A stretch of DNA of 64,000 nucleotides from Rhyzopertha dominica (GCA_025024175.1 QCXZ01000064.1:47575325-47639324); one strand, 5' to 3'. Positions 12,858 to 24,014 are shown, counted from the stretch's first letter. The notes: a model not told the origin generated them from the letters alone. Translations and numbers: made by a program.

Positions 12858-13500
12858 CTAGTAAAAAAACATACATTTAACTAGCAAATCAGGGGAATAT
12901 ATAGGAAGCTTATTCGTAAGTAAGGGCCGTGTTTTCATTAAAAAAAAAACATTCGTAGTCGTCAAGTACAAGGTCGGGACTGTAAGGTGGGTGCTCAAAA
13001 AGTTCCCGATGAAAATCGTGAATGCTGGAGGAGAACTGCTCCCGCGTAGAAGTTGTAATTGTTCCTCCACGTTCCATAAATTCAACCAAACGAACCCCCT
13101 TATAACCATAGAAAACGATTTCATGATTTTGGAGAAGCTGAATGGCACCATTGTTGTTTGATTTAGAAAAAGTTGTACAATATCCTAATCTCGTTGCCCG
13201 GAACAATGCGGGAAAACAACATTTCCGTCTCGTCGATAACCAAACTGAACTTTCTTGAATATTAATAAGTGTTCAATAAAAGAAAATTCATCAGCTTTTG
13301 GTCCACCTGTTGAACGAGTTCATCGCTCTGGACACTTCACTCCTACAGCTGGTCCATAAACTAGGCATAACTCCTTGTGGACTTGGTTGGCGAAAGATCC
13401 TTTTAAACATAGAAAAACGGATCACTGCCCTCACTTTGCAATTGTTGGCATCAATAATTGACGCGGACATTGTTGGCTGTGTTCAAACGACAACTGAAAA
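12858..13500 (-). pseudogene. mariner transposase fossil
   Basis: Read on the minus strand, the N-terminal helix-turn-helix region of mariner/SETMAR-type transposases is visible near 13470-13350 (motif Val-Arg-Ala-Val-Ile-Arg-Phe-Leu, then His-Lys-Glu-Leu-Cys-x-Val-Tyr-Gly). An Ile-Asp-Glu-Thr-Glu segment near 13250 is the region of the first catalytic Asp. A Tyr-Lys-Gly-Val-Arg-Leu-Val-Glu-Phe-Met-Glu-Arg-Gly block lies near 13100, and the Pro-Pro-Tyr-Ser-Pro-Asp-Leu...Asp-Tyr third-Asp motif near 12970. The segments lie in different frames (98- and 97-codon frames overlap). The linker helices and the second-Asp His-Asp-Asn motif are missing. The order of motifs is right for one element broken by frameshifts and internal deletions. 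Terminal repeats were not found. Confidence 0.7.
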
Positions 13501-13510
13501 AAATACATAA

Positions 13511-14045
13511 ACACCTTCGTGCATTCGCAGGCAATCAATATACGGTGCTGTATACGTACCACTTTGTCCTCATCCGCCGATAATTAGTTTCAAAATTGGA
13601 ACGTTCTTGTTCTTAAGTTTGAGAACTTTAAGGTTATAGAACTACACCAAACCTGCTGTTGTCATATTTGTTTTAATTGTTTTGGTGACAGCAGCTTTGG
13701 CCGGTAATGAGGCAAATTAAAAGATTATTTTTCAATTATAATTATGACCGTCGCAGCGCAATGACAGCTTATTCCCAGGTTCAAAACCTTAAATAAGAAC
13801 GACCTACCAGCAAGGTGCTAAGTGAGTCGTAATGTAACGAATTAGTGTGTTTTTTTATCTTTAATATATTGAATTATATTAAAATAAGGTATATACTTAA
13901 AAGTATTATATATTTTTATCAAATCAAATTGATAACAAAAACTAAATGGAATCTAATATATTTAAATAATGGGATTTTAGTGTATCGATGTAAAACAAAA
14001 TAATTGTGACAACTATTGATAGTCAAACGAAACTATGAAAATTTA
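13511..14045. other. no recognisable gene
   Basis: AT-rich. No motif seen. It may include the undetected 5' end of the mariner fossil to its left. Confidence 0.45.
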
Positions 14046-15105
14046 GACAATTGATTGATTGATTGACTGATTAAACCAGCGTACGGTCAGCATTTCTGCC
14101 ACTCCCGGATATACCGCCGGGCCGGCCGGCCACGCTGGGTTGAAGGGGTACATACTGATTGCTAGTAGTGCGATTGCCTAGCGCATGTTAAGGAAATATA
14201 AGGACTGAGTGGGAAGGTTATATAGGTAACATTGATATTCTTTGAATGTTTTCTTGGTGTCGTTGACATCATTGGTCCATTTCAGAGTCGCTTGATTAAT
14301 TTCTTGTATCTTGTAATTTCCTTTCCAGCCATTATTTTTCATAAGCTACTTCTGAGCTTCGAAGGTAGTTTCCGTCTTACAAGATTTTATGTACCACTAT
14401 TGTGCAATTTCTTGTATACACTTAACTATATACATGGAACTTCACTACAGCGACCGCACCAAAGATAATAGTAACGCAATCTTAAGAACATAGAACTAGG
14501 ATACAATGTGAATTAAACCCTTACAATTTTATATAACTGTTCGACTTCTGTATCTTGTTTAGGTTTTTCTTTCATGATGATGTTGACGTTCCCTTGTGTG
14601 ATTTTTTTTGTCCGATCGCTTGCTGGAACTCTAGATGAGGTGATGATCTAAGGGATTATTCTTGAACGTGTGCATTTTTTATATATTATAAATTAAAGAT
14701 TATTTACGGCCGTAGGCTTATTTCCATGGCTTCCTGGTCTCTAGACAAAATAATCGCATTATCGCACTGGTTCCTTTTACAATTCTTTCTGGTGTTGCAT
14801 CTAAGATTTGTTCTCACCAACTGAAGTCTTTTTGCTTCAAGTCGTTTATGAGCGCTAGGATTCTTCTGAGTTGTATTTTGATCGTAGACCTTGTACAGTT
14901 TCTTCCAAGCTACTTGCCTGGTTTATACCTTATTGCTGGACAATGTTTCCCTACATATCTGTTTCATGAGGCAATGCGCTTCGTAGAGGGTTTCTGTACA
15001 ACAATTGTGCACCTTCTTGAATACGCTTGGCTAGATACACGGAACTACTTCACTGTAAGGACGATAACAATAACAACCACAACACGAGCACACGTTCACC
15101 TGTGA
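14046..15105 (-). mobile_element. LINE-like repeat, copy A, with (TTGA)n-type tail
   Basis: This block shares several long similarities, in opposite orientation, with 39797-40570. Examples are the segment around GCGTACGGTCAGCATTTCTG (14081 on), the block around AAGCGACTCTGAAATGGACC in reverse complement near 14280, and the block near 14990-15080. Read on the minus strand it ends in a short tetranucleotide run (14050-14072, TGAT repeats on the plus strand). The other copy has the matching ATCAATCAAT end, as in LINEs with microsatellite tails. I could not identify reverse transcriptase motifs, so the LINE assignment rests on the tail and 3'-anchored similarity. The plus-strand frames here (14232-14468, 14848-15105) are probably spurious. 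Confidence 0.5.
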
Positions 15106-15640
15106 TTTTCTCACTTATTATGTCTGCTGTAGCGGCCGTTATTTCTTCTCTTCCACAGAATCAGTTTCTTTCTGGGTCATTTAGGAGTAACAAGATTCCT
15201 TCTCGTTGTCCTGCTTCTTGATACTTTGACTGTAGTTCCTTTTCAGTTTCTTCTAAACTACTTCGAATCTTTGGATGCCTTGTCTGATATAACTTACAGT
15301 TGTTGCTCTTAGCTCTCTTGTATGTTTCTGATGTACTTGTTGTGTGATGTTCTACCTAAGTATTTGAGTGCGAGGGCAATTAATAATAATTGTTTTCAAA
15401 GTAAAACTCACGTAATCATAAATTAAAGCAATTGCATTGATCTGCAAACAAGAACTGCTTTAATGCAATGGTATTTCAATGCAGTAAAAAAGCAGGACTG
15501 TGCCGAATGAAAGCGTAGGTACAATAACTTGTAAAAGGTTCTTCAGGAAAATCAGAACTTAGCAAATTGTAATCCAGTAGCAAGTAGCAATAGTGTAAAT
15601 GTGATATTAAAACTGTCGAATATGGTCGACAAGAAATCTA
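15106..15640. other. no recognisable gene
   Basis: Nothing identified. It could be a further 5' portion of the neighbouring LINE-like repeat, but the other copy does not extend this far. Confidence 0.4.
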
Positions 15641-16095
15641 CATGATATCGATCAGCAAGATCTTCATTACAAAAATGTTACCCTTTGGTGAGGTTTCACA
15701 GCTAATTTCATTACTGGGCCATTTTTGTTCGATAAAATAAAGAATTAGGAGGCCGATCTGTCCCCATTACGGGTGAATGGGGGTTACCTGCCAGTGTTAA
15801 AGGATTCTGCAGTTCCACAGTTGCAAGCGACCATAAAGGTATTAAAAACATTATTTTTATGCAGGATGGAGCACCTCCGTGCATTTACCAGCCAGTTAAA
15901 GAATTGTCAGCTGTGTTTTTTTAAGATCTTATTAAAAGCAGACATTTTGCAAATGACTAGCAGGCTAAGGACGTCTAACCTTAATCCAGCGGTTTACTAG
16001 TGGAATTAAAGGAGTGTATTAAGGAGCTGATTCGTGCAATTCAACCAGACATGTTGAATAACGGTGTATACAGTCTGGGCGATGGTTGGTAATTT
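15640..16095 (+). pseudogene. Tc1/mariner-superfamily transposase fossil
   Basis: A segment near 15855-15910 reads Phe-Met-Gln-Asp-Gly-Ala-Pro-Pro, the second-Asp motif of IS630/Tc1/mariner transposases of the Gln-Asp-Gly-Ala-Pro-Pro-His type. Upstream (about 15680-15760) is a Thr-Leu-Trp-Cys-Gly-Val-Ser-like piece. Downstream (15940-16080) come an Arg-His-Phe-Ala-Asn-Asp piece, a Ser-Asn-Leu-Asn-Pro relic of the third-Asp region, and an Ile-Lys-Glu-Leu-Ile-Arg-Ala-Ile tail helix. The pieces are split over several frames with stops, and the Trp-Gly-Tyr-Leu-Lys motif is lost. This is an old, inactive copy with no recognisable ends. Confidence 0.55.
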
Positions 16096-17022
16096 TTCAA
16101 CAATAAAATGGAGGGTATATCAAGCAATTGCAGTAAAAACTGTTTGACACCAACAATCCCATTATGTGGCAACTAGATTCCTTTCACTCTTGTTATTGAT
16201 TTGTTATAATGTTGAGCTGAAGTGTATCCCTTACTTTATGATAACTCTGCAGTGCTTTGACATTTAATCGATGAATGAGTTGATTGTCAGTCAGTGCAAA
16301 GGCCTTTCTCGATTAAAAATTTACCATTTGACCAATCGCTATATTCCCACTTGGCACGCGGGGATCATTGTTTTAGGGGGAATAGTTGTGCATCTACAAT
16401 AGCTATTACTTTGTTTTATGTTGTTATATTCACCTATATACCTGTATGTCATGTCCAATAACTAACTAAGTAGAAAGTGCAAGAAACCGTGACAAACGCA
16501 AAAAGGCGAGTGACAAGGTAGACCATACAACACAAATTACCTCTATTATAAATGTATGCAGCCTCAAACATGCCTCTAAAAACTTTAACGTTTAGTTTTG
16601 ACGTCCTACAGATTTAAAAACAGGCTACCCTTACGTTCGTCAGCATGGAATTCATTAGTGCGACGTTCGTCGGCGGGCAAGAAATTTTGATCCACCCTTA
16701 AAAAGATTAATGGGAAAACTCCAGTGCCTCTTGCTTGGCTCACAAGTGTTCTGTAAACATCTACAGAGGCAGAGCGCCCGTCATATAACTAAATCGCTAT
16801 GTTTGCCCATCGCATCGCGACAATAAATTCATGAGGATGAAAAACTGGAACAGTGTCGAGGCTTAAATTGCCAAAGAGAGGGGATCAGACGGGCTGACGG
16901 CATTTAGGTAACTAGAGCAGGACGCTACTTTTTAAGATAATGATGTAAAATTTGAAAGAGCTCGCTTAATCGAGTGTTAGCTAGGCATCTGATTATAAGA
17001 ATACGTTGAGTGTAACAGGTTG
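16096..17022. other. no recognisable gene
   Basis: Left flank of the LTR retrotransposon. No coding or repeat signal was identified. Confidence 0.5.
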
Positions 17023-17026
17023 AGCT

Positions 17027-17175
17027 TGTAGCGTCATATTATAATTTTTATTTAAAAATAATCATAGGTTTCTGGCTATTGCATCCATGACAATAATTTG
17101 TATCAAAATAAAAAAATGATGACATAAATTGTCATTAAAAATATAATTGTATAATTATCCAAATATACAACTATA
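17027..17175 (+). repeat. 5' LTR of CsRn1-type element
   Basis: 149 bp, beginning TGTAGCGTCATATT and ending ATACAACTATA. Compared with the 3' LTR it lacks 5 bases, in two indels (the A-run near the middle, and ACATAA versus ACTGATAA). I found no substitutions. The ends are TG...TA rather than the usual TG...CA. The LTR is short, as in other CsRn1-type elements. Confidence 0.9.
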
Positions 17176-17178
17176 AAT

Positions 17179-17191
17179 TGGTGACCCCGAC
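17179..17191 (+). promoter_or_regulatory. primer binding site for tRNA-Trp
   Basis: TGGTGACCCCGAC starts three bases after the 5' LTR. It is complementary to the 3' end of animal tRNA-Trp (acceptor ending GTCGGGGTCA plus CCA). Minus-strand DNA synthesis would start here. Use of tRNA-Trp is characteristic of the CsRn1 clade. Confidence 0.85.
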
Positions 17192-17204
17192 AAAAATATT
17201 TAAA

Positions 17205-18074
17205 ATGATTGAGGAAAATGTGGAACAAGGAACTCCTGAAAATGTCCGCATGGTCGCCGCATCGGCTCCTCCGCAACTACCTGCCTTTTGGGGAAATCGA
17301 CCAGCCCTGTGGTTTCGTGCTGTGGAAGCAAAATTTAATTTAGCATTCCCAAAAATTACAAGAGAAGTTACACGCTTCGAGCATGTGATCTGTGTGCTGC
17401 CTCCGGAAGTCGCCGCTGAAGTCAGTGACATAATCGAAAACCCGGATCCTACAAAACCTTATACAAAGCTTAAAGAAGAGATAATAAAGAGGATGTCTTT
17501 GTCAGAAGCCCAGCGACTGAAACAGCTTTTATCGGGGCAGGAGCTAGGATCACGAAAACCCAGCCAATTGTTACGTCACATGAAAAGCCTTGTCGGGGAT
17601 GAGCAATATGTTAATTCAAACGCACTGCGAGAGCTTTTCTTGCAGCAAATGCCTGTATCATTACAGCCGATTTTGATCGCCCTAGGAGATCTTCCTGTAG
17701 ACCGCGTCGCCACCATAGCGGATCAAATCATGGAAGCGACTCCATCGGCTGCCATCTCCGCCGTGGCACCATCAAAAAATTATAACTGCATTGCCAATCC
17801 AAACATGCACGTGACATATAGTGGTGCAACAGCCAACCAGCCCGACGCTATTTTGACAATGATTTTGGATCGGTTAGATAATCTGGAAAGACAATTAGCC
17901 TACAGAAACCAAAACCAAAATCACCACGCCAGAGCAAGAGACAGATCACGAAGCAAAAGCCACGACAAAGGACGTGATCAATGGTGTTAGTACCACAGAC
18001 GGTTTGGTAATAAAGCACAACATTGCACCACCCCTTGTGCATATTCAAAAAACTCTCAACAAACGCAGGAGTAA
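17205..18074 (+). pseudogene. gag of CsRn1-type element, interrupted by TAG in the zinc finger
   Basis: The frame opens at ATG 17205, preceded by an open reading back to 17178 that runs through the primer site. The first ~250 codons hold the capsid-like region (Phe-Trp-x-Asn-Arg-Pro-Ala-Leu-Trp-Phe, then Phe-Glu-His-Val...Leu-Pro-Pro-Glu-Val, and Glu-Ala-Gln-Arg-Leu-Lys-Gln-Leu-Leu). A basic Arg/Ser/Lys-rich stretch and one zinc finger, C-x2-H-x9-C-x3-C, follow. A TAG at 17988-17990 lies at the residue right after the first Cys of the finger; reading continues in the same frame to TAA at 18072. Truncation there would remove RNA binding and block access to the frameshift site. Gag would assemble the virus-like particle. 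Confidence 0.88.
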
Positions 18075-18087
18075 GCAGTGCTCCTGC
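18047..18087 (+). promoter_or_regulatory. -1 ribosomal frameshift signal: A-AAA-AAC plus hairpin
   Basis: In the gag frame the codons TCA AAA AAC create the heptamer A_AAA_AAC at 18047-18053, a classical -1 slippery site. Eleven bases later a perfect 7-bp stem, GCAGGAG (18065-18071) with CTCCTGC (18081-18087), encloses a 9-base loop that contains the gag stop TAA (18072-18074). Slipping back one base at AAC leads directly into the protease frame. The 11-base spacer is slightly longer than the usual 5-9. Confidence 0.75.
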
Positions 18088-18367
18088 AGACAAAATTACC
18101 AATAGACTATTTGTGCGTGACAAACTCTCAAAAATTAGTTTCTTAGTGGACACCGGTGCTGACTTAAGTTTATTGCCTCCACAGTACAAAATCAGTTCTG
18201 GTATAACTGAAAGGTTTAAATTACAAACTGCTACTAGAACCCCAATCAAAGTGTTTAATGAGAGACAATTGAACCTAAATTTAGGACTCCGCAGAGACTT
18301 CAAATGGACATTTATAGTAGCTGAGGTAACACACCCTATATTAGGTGCCGATTTTTTGGGTCATTAG
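18053..18367 (+). pseudogene. pol, protease segment, ending at a premature TAG
   Basis: The pol frame is -1 relative to gag. It holds the aspartic protease motif Phe-Leu-Val-Asp-Thr-Gly-Ala-Asp-Leu-Ser near 18140-18170 and the downstream Pro-Ile-Leu-Gly-Ala-Asp-Phe-Leu-Gly-His near 18330-18364. The TAG at 18365-18367 interrupts the linker between protease and reverse transcriptase. The protein sequence resumes in the same frame straight after it, so this is a point nonsense change rather than a natural terminus. An ATG at 18023 lies upstream of the slippery site and is probably not used. Confidence 0.85.
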
Positions 18368-19470
18368 AAGTTATTGGTCGATGTACACAACAAAAAACTA
18401 ATCGATACCGTAACATCACTCAAAGTAGCATGTATTGAAAAGACAACACAGCAGTGCAGTGTGCGTGCGGTATTCGGTGCCATCGACCCCGAAGTACGGG
18501 AACTTCTACGGGAATTTCCAAATGTTATCAGAGCATTTGAAGAACCAATAGAAGCTAAACATGCGATTGTCCACCATATTGATACAAAGGGCCCCCCAGT
18601 GCATCACAGGCCAAGACGGCTCTGTTTGGATAAACTGAAAATTGCCAAAAAAGTGTTTGGTGAATTGCAGTCTGCCGGAATCATACGACCATCATCCTCC
18701 CCTTGGGCAAGTCCACTGCACATGGTACCAAAGAAAAATGGCGATTGGAGACCATGTGGCGATTTCCGTAGCTTAAATGCTCGCACCACTCCTGATCGCT
18801 ACCCTATACCCCATGTTCAGGACTTCAGCGCCAGTCTCCGAGGAAAAAAGATCTTCAGCACGATTGATCTGGTCAGGGCATACCACCAAATACCTGTAAA
18901 CCCCGATGATGTCCCAAAATCAGCTGTAATAACACCTTTTGGCCTCTTCGAATTCCTTAAAATGCCGTTCGGATTGAGAAATGCCGCCCAGACATTCCAA
19001 CGGTTCATCGATAACATCCTTAAAGACCTAGACTTTGTCTACGTATATATCGATGACATTCTTGTTGCATCAGAAACTAGGGAACAGCACATCCAACACT
19101 TACGTACCGTGTTCCAGTGCTTACACAGGTATGGCATTGTAATTAATCCCTCTAAATGCACTTTTTGTGTTCCGGAAGTTGAATTTCTTGGAGTCAAAGT
19201 AACTTCAGATGGCCTTGCACCACTCCCGCAAAAAGTAGCTGTCATACAGGAACTTCCGTTCCCAAAAACTTCAAAACAGCTCCAGCGCTTTTTGGGGATG
19301 GTAAATTATTACCGTCGATGGCTCCCAAATGCAGCCGAAACCCAGAAACCTTTGAATTTGTTGTTAAATGGTTGCACTAGGCGTGACGTATCCATATCGC
19401 CCACACCCGAAGCCATCGCAGCTTTTAATAAAACCAAAGAAAAACTAGCCGATGCTACTATGCTGACCTC
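18368..19470 (+). pseudogene. pol, reverse transcriptase segment, ending in a frameshift
   Basis: Same frame as the protease. Typical Ty3/gypsy reverse transcriptase blocks follow in order: [13 protein letters not shown] (18733-18771), Phe-Ser-Thr-Ile-Asp-Leu-x-x-Ala-Tyr-His-Gln-Ile (near 18850), Thr-Pro-Phe-Gly-Leu-Phe-Glu-Phe, the catalytic Tyr-Ile-Asp-Asp (near 19046) and Phe-Leu-Gly-Met-Val-Asn-Tyr-Tyr-Arg. All three catalytic Asp are present. The reading shifts by a one-base loss close to 19466-19471. Without it the frame would run directly into RNase H; as it stands it ends at TAA 19490-19492. Confidence 0.9.
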
Positions 19471-21252
19471 CCACGTGAAGGTGCACACCTAAGCATTGTT
19501 ACGGACGCATCAAATGTAGCAGTGGGAGGTGTGTTACAGCAGGACGAAGATGGCTACCCGAAACCCATAGCATTCTTTTCTCGCACCATGTCTAACACCC
19601 AAAGGAAGTACAGCACGTATGACAGAGAACTTCTGGCTATTTACGAAACTATTGTTCATTTTCAACACTTCTTAGAAGGTCGGAACTTCACAATATACTG
19701 CGACCACAAACCACTGATATTCGCCTTCCAGAAGAAGCCTGAAAAATGTAGTCCACGACAAGCCAGACAACTCGACTTCATCTCTCAGTTCTCCACTGAC
19801 ATTAAATACATTCCTGGTGTCAACAATGAACCTGCTGACGCACTCTCTCGTATTGAAACAGTCACACAACTCAATGAAAAATCTCTTCAAGCAGCACAAA
19901 ACAAAGACGAAGAATTAAGAAGCTTGTTGAAAAACACTAAATTCAGCTTTCTACAGTTCACCGTTCCTGGAACCGACACTAAACTGTGGTACGAAACAAC
20001 ATGTGGCAACCGATTGTATGTCCCTGAAGGCTTCAGGCGCCACATTTTCGAGCAAAAGCACAACCTGTCTCATCCAGGCGTGAAGAACACCACAAAGTTA
20101 ATAACGTCCAAATATTTTTGGCCTAAAATAAGAAAGGATACAAGCTCCTGGGTTAAAACGTGTTTGCCATGCCAAAAGAACAAAATTCACAAACACACTA
20201 AGTCCCCAGTAGGAACTTTCCAAGATCCAGACGCACGTTTTTCCCATGTTCATATTGACATCGTAGGACCGCTACCCCCATCGAATGGTTACCAATACCT
20301 CCTAACAATAATCGACAGATTTACTCGGTGGCCCGAGGCAGTTACAATTGCAGACATCACAGCTGAAACATGTGCGACAAACTTTGTTAACACGTGGATA
20401 TCTCGTTTTGGCGTTCCAACAAAACTTACTTCAGACATGGGAGTACAATTCACATCAGTTTTTTTCCACCATCTGCAGAAAGCAATGGGCATTCAACACA
20501 TCCACACGACAGCGTTTCATCCTGCAGCAAACGTCTTAGTGGAAAGATTTCACCGCAGACTCAAAGCCGCCCTGAAATGTCATAATACAACGTGGACTGA
20601 AGCACTCCCACTAGTTCTGCTTGGAATTAGAAGCGATGTGAAGGAAGACATTGGAGCCACCGTAGCTGAACTAGTTTACGGCACGACATTGCGACTTCCA
20701 GGAGATCTCGTGGAAACAATCCCTACATCAGCTTTTGCAGGTGCAGATACATCATTTGTGATAGCCCTGCGAGAACGCATGAATAAAATCCAGTTCTACA
20801 AAACGCAACACCATGGCAGTAGGCAAGTATATGTACCCCAAGATATTTTTACTTGCCAGTATGTATTTGTCCGTGTGGATGCTGTGCGAAAACCACTACA
20901 GTCCCCTTACGAAGGCCCCTTTAAGGTACTGAAGACAAACCCCAAGTTTTTCACGCTATTAATCAAGGAAAAGCAAGTGAATGTTTCCATTGATCGTTTG
21001 AAACCGGCTTACATTGAAAAACTGACAGATGATGGGGAACGTCAACAACAGACAACGTCAACGTCAACAAACGCAGGTTCCGCCTGTAACGATGCAACCA
21101 CCAGTACTTCCACAGATGCCAGATTGAAAACCAGAGCGGGACGAAGAGTTCATTTTCCAACCAGATTTAGGGATAAACCTATATATTTTGTATTAATTTT
21201 CAAGTTATGTAATAATTTTCTTCGTTCGCCTCACTCACTAGGAGGGGGATAG
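19471..21252 (+). pseudogene. pol, RNase H and integrase segment
   Basis: The frame opens with RNase H: Thr-Asp-Ala-Ser near 19501, Asp-Arg-Glu-Leu-Leu-Ala near 19620, Asp-His-Lys-Pro-Leu near 19702 and Ala-Asp-Ala-Leu-Ser-Arg near 19840, giving all four acidic residues. Integrase follows, with an HHCC zinc finger (His near 20057 to Cys-x-x-Cys near 20161-20172) and a D,D-35-E core: His-Ile-Asp-Ile-Val-Gly-Pro near 20250, Thr-Ser-Asp-Met-Gly near 20430, and Val-Glu-Arg-Phe-His-Arg near 20540. A Tyr-Glu-Gly-Pro-Phe GPY/F module near 20910 precedes a variable tail. The stop TAG (21250-21252) abuts the 3' LTR. This part is open for about 590 codons. Confidence 0.9.
21240..21252 (+). promoter_or_regulatory. 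polypurine tract
   Basis: The purine run AGGAGGGGGATAG directly precedes the TG of the 3' LTR, where plus-strand DNA synthesis is primed in LTR elements. It overlaps the last codons and the stop of pol. Confidence 0.75.
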
Positions 21253-21406
21253 TGTAGCGTCATATTATAATTTTTATTTAAAAATAATCATAGGTTTCTG
21301 GCTATTGCATCCATGACAATAATTTGTATCAAAATAAAAAAAAAATGATGACTGATAAATTGTCATTAAAAATATAATTGTATAATTATCCAAATATACA
21401 ACTATA
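21253..21406 (+). repeat. 3' LTR of CsRn1-type element
   Basis: 154 bp. Identical to the 5' LTR apart from two short indels totalling 5 bases. Followed by the AGCT target duplication at 21407-21410. Confidence 0.9.
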
Positions 21407-21410
21407 AGCT

Positions 21411-24010
21411 GAAAGAAGCTGCGAGATGAATTCATGCTAATGCGAAGTGGTGCGGGTAGATTTTTTGCTAACTTGATCTGTTTGCAATTGTCAGGACGTT
21501 TTTCAAACTTGACCGATTGACGCCTGATTATTAGCTACCTTGATAGTTATCGAAAAAAACATTTAGGTTTGTATTTTAAATGATTTTTTCGGTACACAAA
21601 ATGATATTACGAGTATTTATTTACTTGTTCATCCCAGCTTTCAGAATTTGAAATGAAACATATATGATTGTTTTTTTCCATTTTCTATTATAAGCTTAAA
21701 AGGGTATGGGCCTCCCCGAGAGGCCGACGTGGAAGGGATGCTTTCTGTGTTTGCATTCCTACATTGTTATTTGTATGAAAAGTAAACAGCGAAAAATAGC
21801 ATACCTGGTGAATATAGCCGTGTGGTTGGAGTCATGTGTTTTTCCGGTGTGCCTAGATGTAAATAGATCACACATAGGAACCCACGGGACTAGCTGACAC
21901 CATATGCAGTAAATAACTGAATGAAACAAAGCCAGTAAGTACTACTTGTAGTCCAGGTCCCGCCGCTGCAGTCGGATGAGCGGGGGGTTCCAATGTTGTT
22001 CAAGAAATAAAAGGGCGCCGCACAATTTGTTTTAATGAAAATTGTGAAAAGCCTCAATCTGCAATAACGCAAGCGACCGTAAATTGTCGTTAATGATTCC
22101 GAACTACTACGGTGATAACCACGAACTATAGCCTTGTAGCGTTAAAAAGTGATTATTTTAAGGAACAAACGAGCTGAAGGTTGTTTTGGGTAAGAAGGTT
22201 TGTTAAGAACTAATTCTTCTAATCCATCCTACAATAAATTCAAAAGAAAGAGTATGAGCTGAAGGCTCCTAGAAGTAATTTCAAAATCACTAACAAACTG
22301 GTTATTTTCAACACCCAGCCACGTTTACACAATCGTTATACAAAATGATTCACACGACAATAACCTGACACCTTAAGGGTTAATAACCTTCGCTGTAAGG
22401 CTAATCTTTGAACTCCTCCTAGCTGCTAGCTACCTGTGGTCAGTGAACTAACCCTCCAACGTCGAATATCGTAAGTCCAAAGCGGTTTCTACGTCTACAA
22501 TCTGGCTGACGAGTCCTTAATCGTGAACAACCCAGAAATCGGTGTGTGGCCACAGTAGATCGAATCAAATTCCAAGTTAGTAACAAAGCGGCGATAGGAT
22601 TTCGCACGTGCAAATCATCAATCCAAATTATACGACAAAAAAAACAAACAACCTAAAATAGGATGAGGAGGAATTAACAAACGTTCCATTAGATGTTTAT
22701 TACTTACTATATATGGAGGGCGGCGTGGATGTTTTAAATGTTCGTATTGGATCTAGTCAAAATTTTTAATCCCAAAATGGCCACATGTGGATATTCAATG
22801 CCCAAAAAAAGGTTCCAATCAAGGTCTCTATAGCGCAATTTTAGCATCCATACCTCTGAATGAAGTTTCCCAAGCTGATCCCAAACCGATAACAACTCAA
22901 CAATCTATTTGCTCGGAAAATCTTCACAAATGAGGACACCACTCTTTCAGCTTCCAATTCGAAAACTAGTCAAATAGAAAAATGGCCTAGGAATTACCCG
23001 TTTGAGTTTTACAATAAATCACCATAACACCGCGCAGGCGACATAGGCGTTTCGAGTAACAGATAATTACGTTTTAAAGCGGCAAATCCTAATCGTTGAG
23101 TAGGAATAGTTTCGAGTCCCCAAAACCTAATGGAGAATTCAGTAAAGAAAGAAATCCTTGATTATTAATGTATTGCTCAGAAATTGATTCGATGCAACCG
23201 TACCTGAAGAATAGTGCGTACCCGTCTAAACGAGTCGTTTTCAATGTAACCATGTGCAAGACGGGTTGCATATCGCAATGCGTGAGCGTTCGAGAAAAAG
23301 ATTTGTTAGATACAGTACTTCTTTATAACCGAAACAGGCTCCCAGGTGTAAGACGCCCTTACCCTAGCTAGAAAAATCCTTGAAATACATCGGTAGTGAA
23401 ATCTTCAATTGAACGGATACATTATACTATGAAGAAGTTTAACATTGCGTTACCTCAGAAAGACAGTAAAACCGGAATGTTTCATAACAAATCAACTGCG
23501 GCCTACACTGTAGCACTCAACACTCAGCAAATCAAAAATATGATGTAACCTTAATAGCAATACCTATACAGTAGTATTAACAACTAGAAAGATCCACTAA
23601 CAATCAAACGGCAAATACTAAGCTCGTCTTCTTAGACGTTGTTCCAGTAAAAGGAATTAAAAAGATACTCCTATAGCAACAAGAACTCATCGAAACCCAA
23701 AAAAGACAAAATAGTTTTTAAAAAAGGAAATGTATTGCGCGCCAAAAGTTCATCGCAGGTTGCAGATCCAGTTCAGGAAAGATATCATTTCATGAATAAA
23801 GGTATAGGTTTGGTAAAAAGGGTTTAAAAGGAGCGGCTAAATCACACAACGGTTCACTGGCTTGCATGCGTGCTTCCTTAGTGGCGCGTCTGCGAATGCG
23901 AATACTCACGTGTCCTGTTTATGTTTTACTGCTCTTTTTGTTTTACACAGAACATATTAGAATCGTTACTTATTTTGTTTTTAAATATTAGTCATTTTAA
24001 GCAAAGTAAC
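21411..24010. other. no recognisable gene
   Basis: 2.6 kb of AT-rich sequence to the right of the LTR element. Only short frames (up to 67 codons) with no known motif, and no terminal repeats noticed. Confidence 0.5.
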
Positions 24011-24014
24011 CTAA

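Larger units (their letters stand above)
17023..21410 (+). mobile_element. CsRn1-clade Ty3/gypsy LTR retrotransposon, full length, ORFs broken
   Basis: The element is framed by a 4-bp target duplication AGCT (17023-17026 and 21407-21410) and by two LTRs. Internally, in order, are a primer site matching tRNA-Trp, gag with a CHCC zinc finger, protease, reverse transcriptase, RNase H, integrase and a polypurine tract. The tRNA-Trp primer together with a C-x2-H-x9-C-x3-C Gag finger is the hallmark of the CsRn1 family, which includes kabuki of silkworm. No env-like frame is present. Three lesions break the frames: TAG at 17988, TAG at 18365 and a frameshift near 19470. The two LTRs differ only by short indels, so insertion was recent. 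Confidence 0.93.

Noticed and set aside
17848..18303. 151-codon minus-strand frame across the gag-pol junction
   Set aside because: Lies opposite verified gag and protease coding and has no motif of its own.
18604..19245. Minus-strand frames of 61-68 codons inside the reverse transcriptase region
   Set aside because: Shadows of the pol frame on the other strand.
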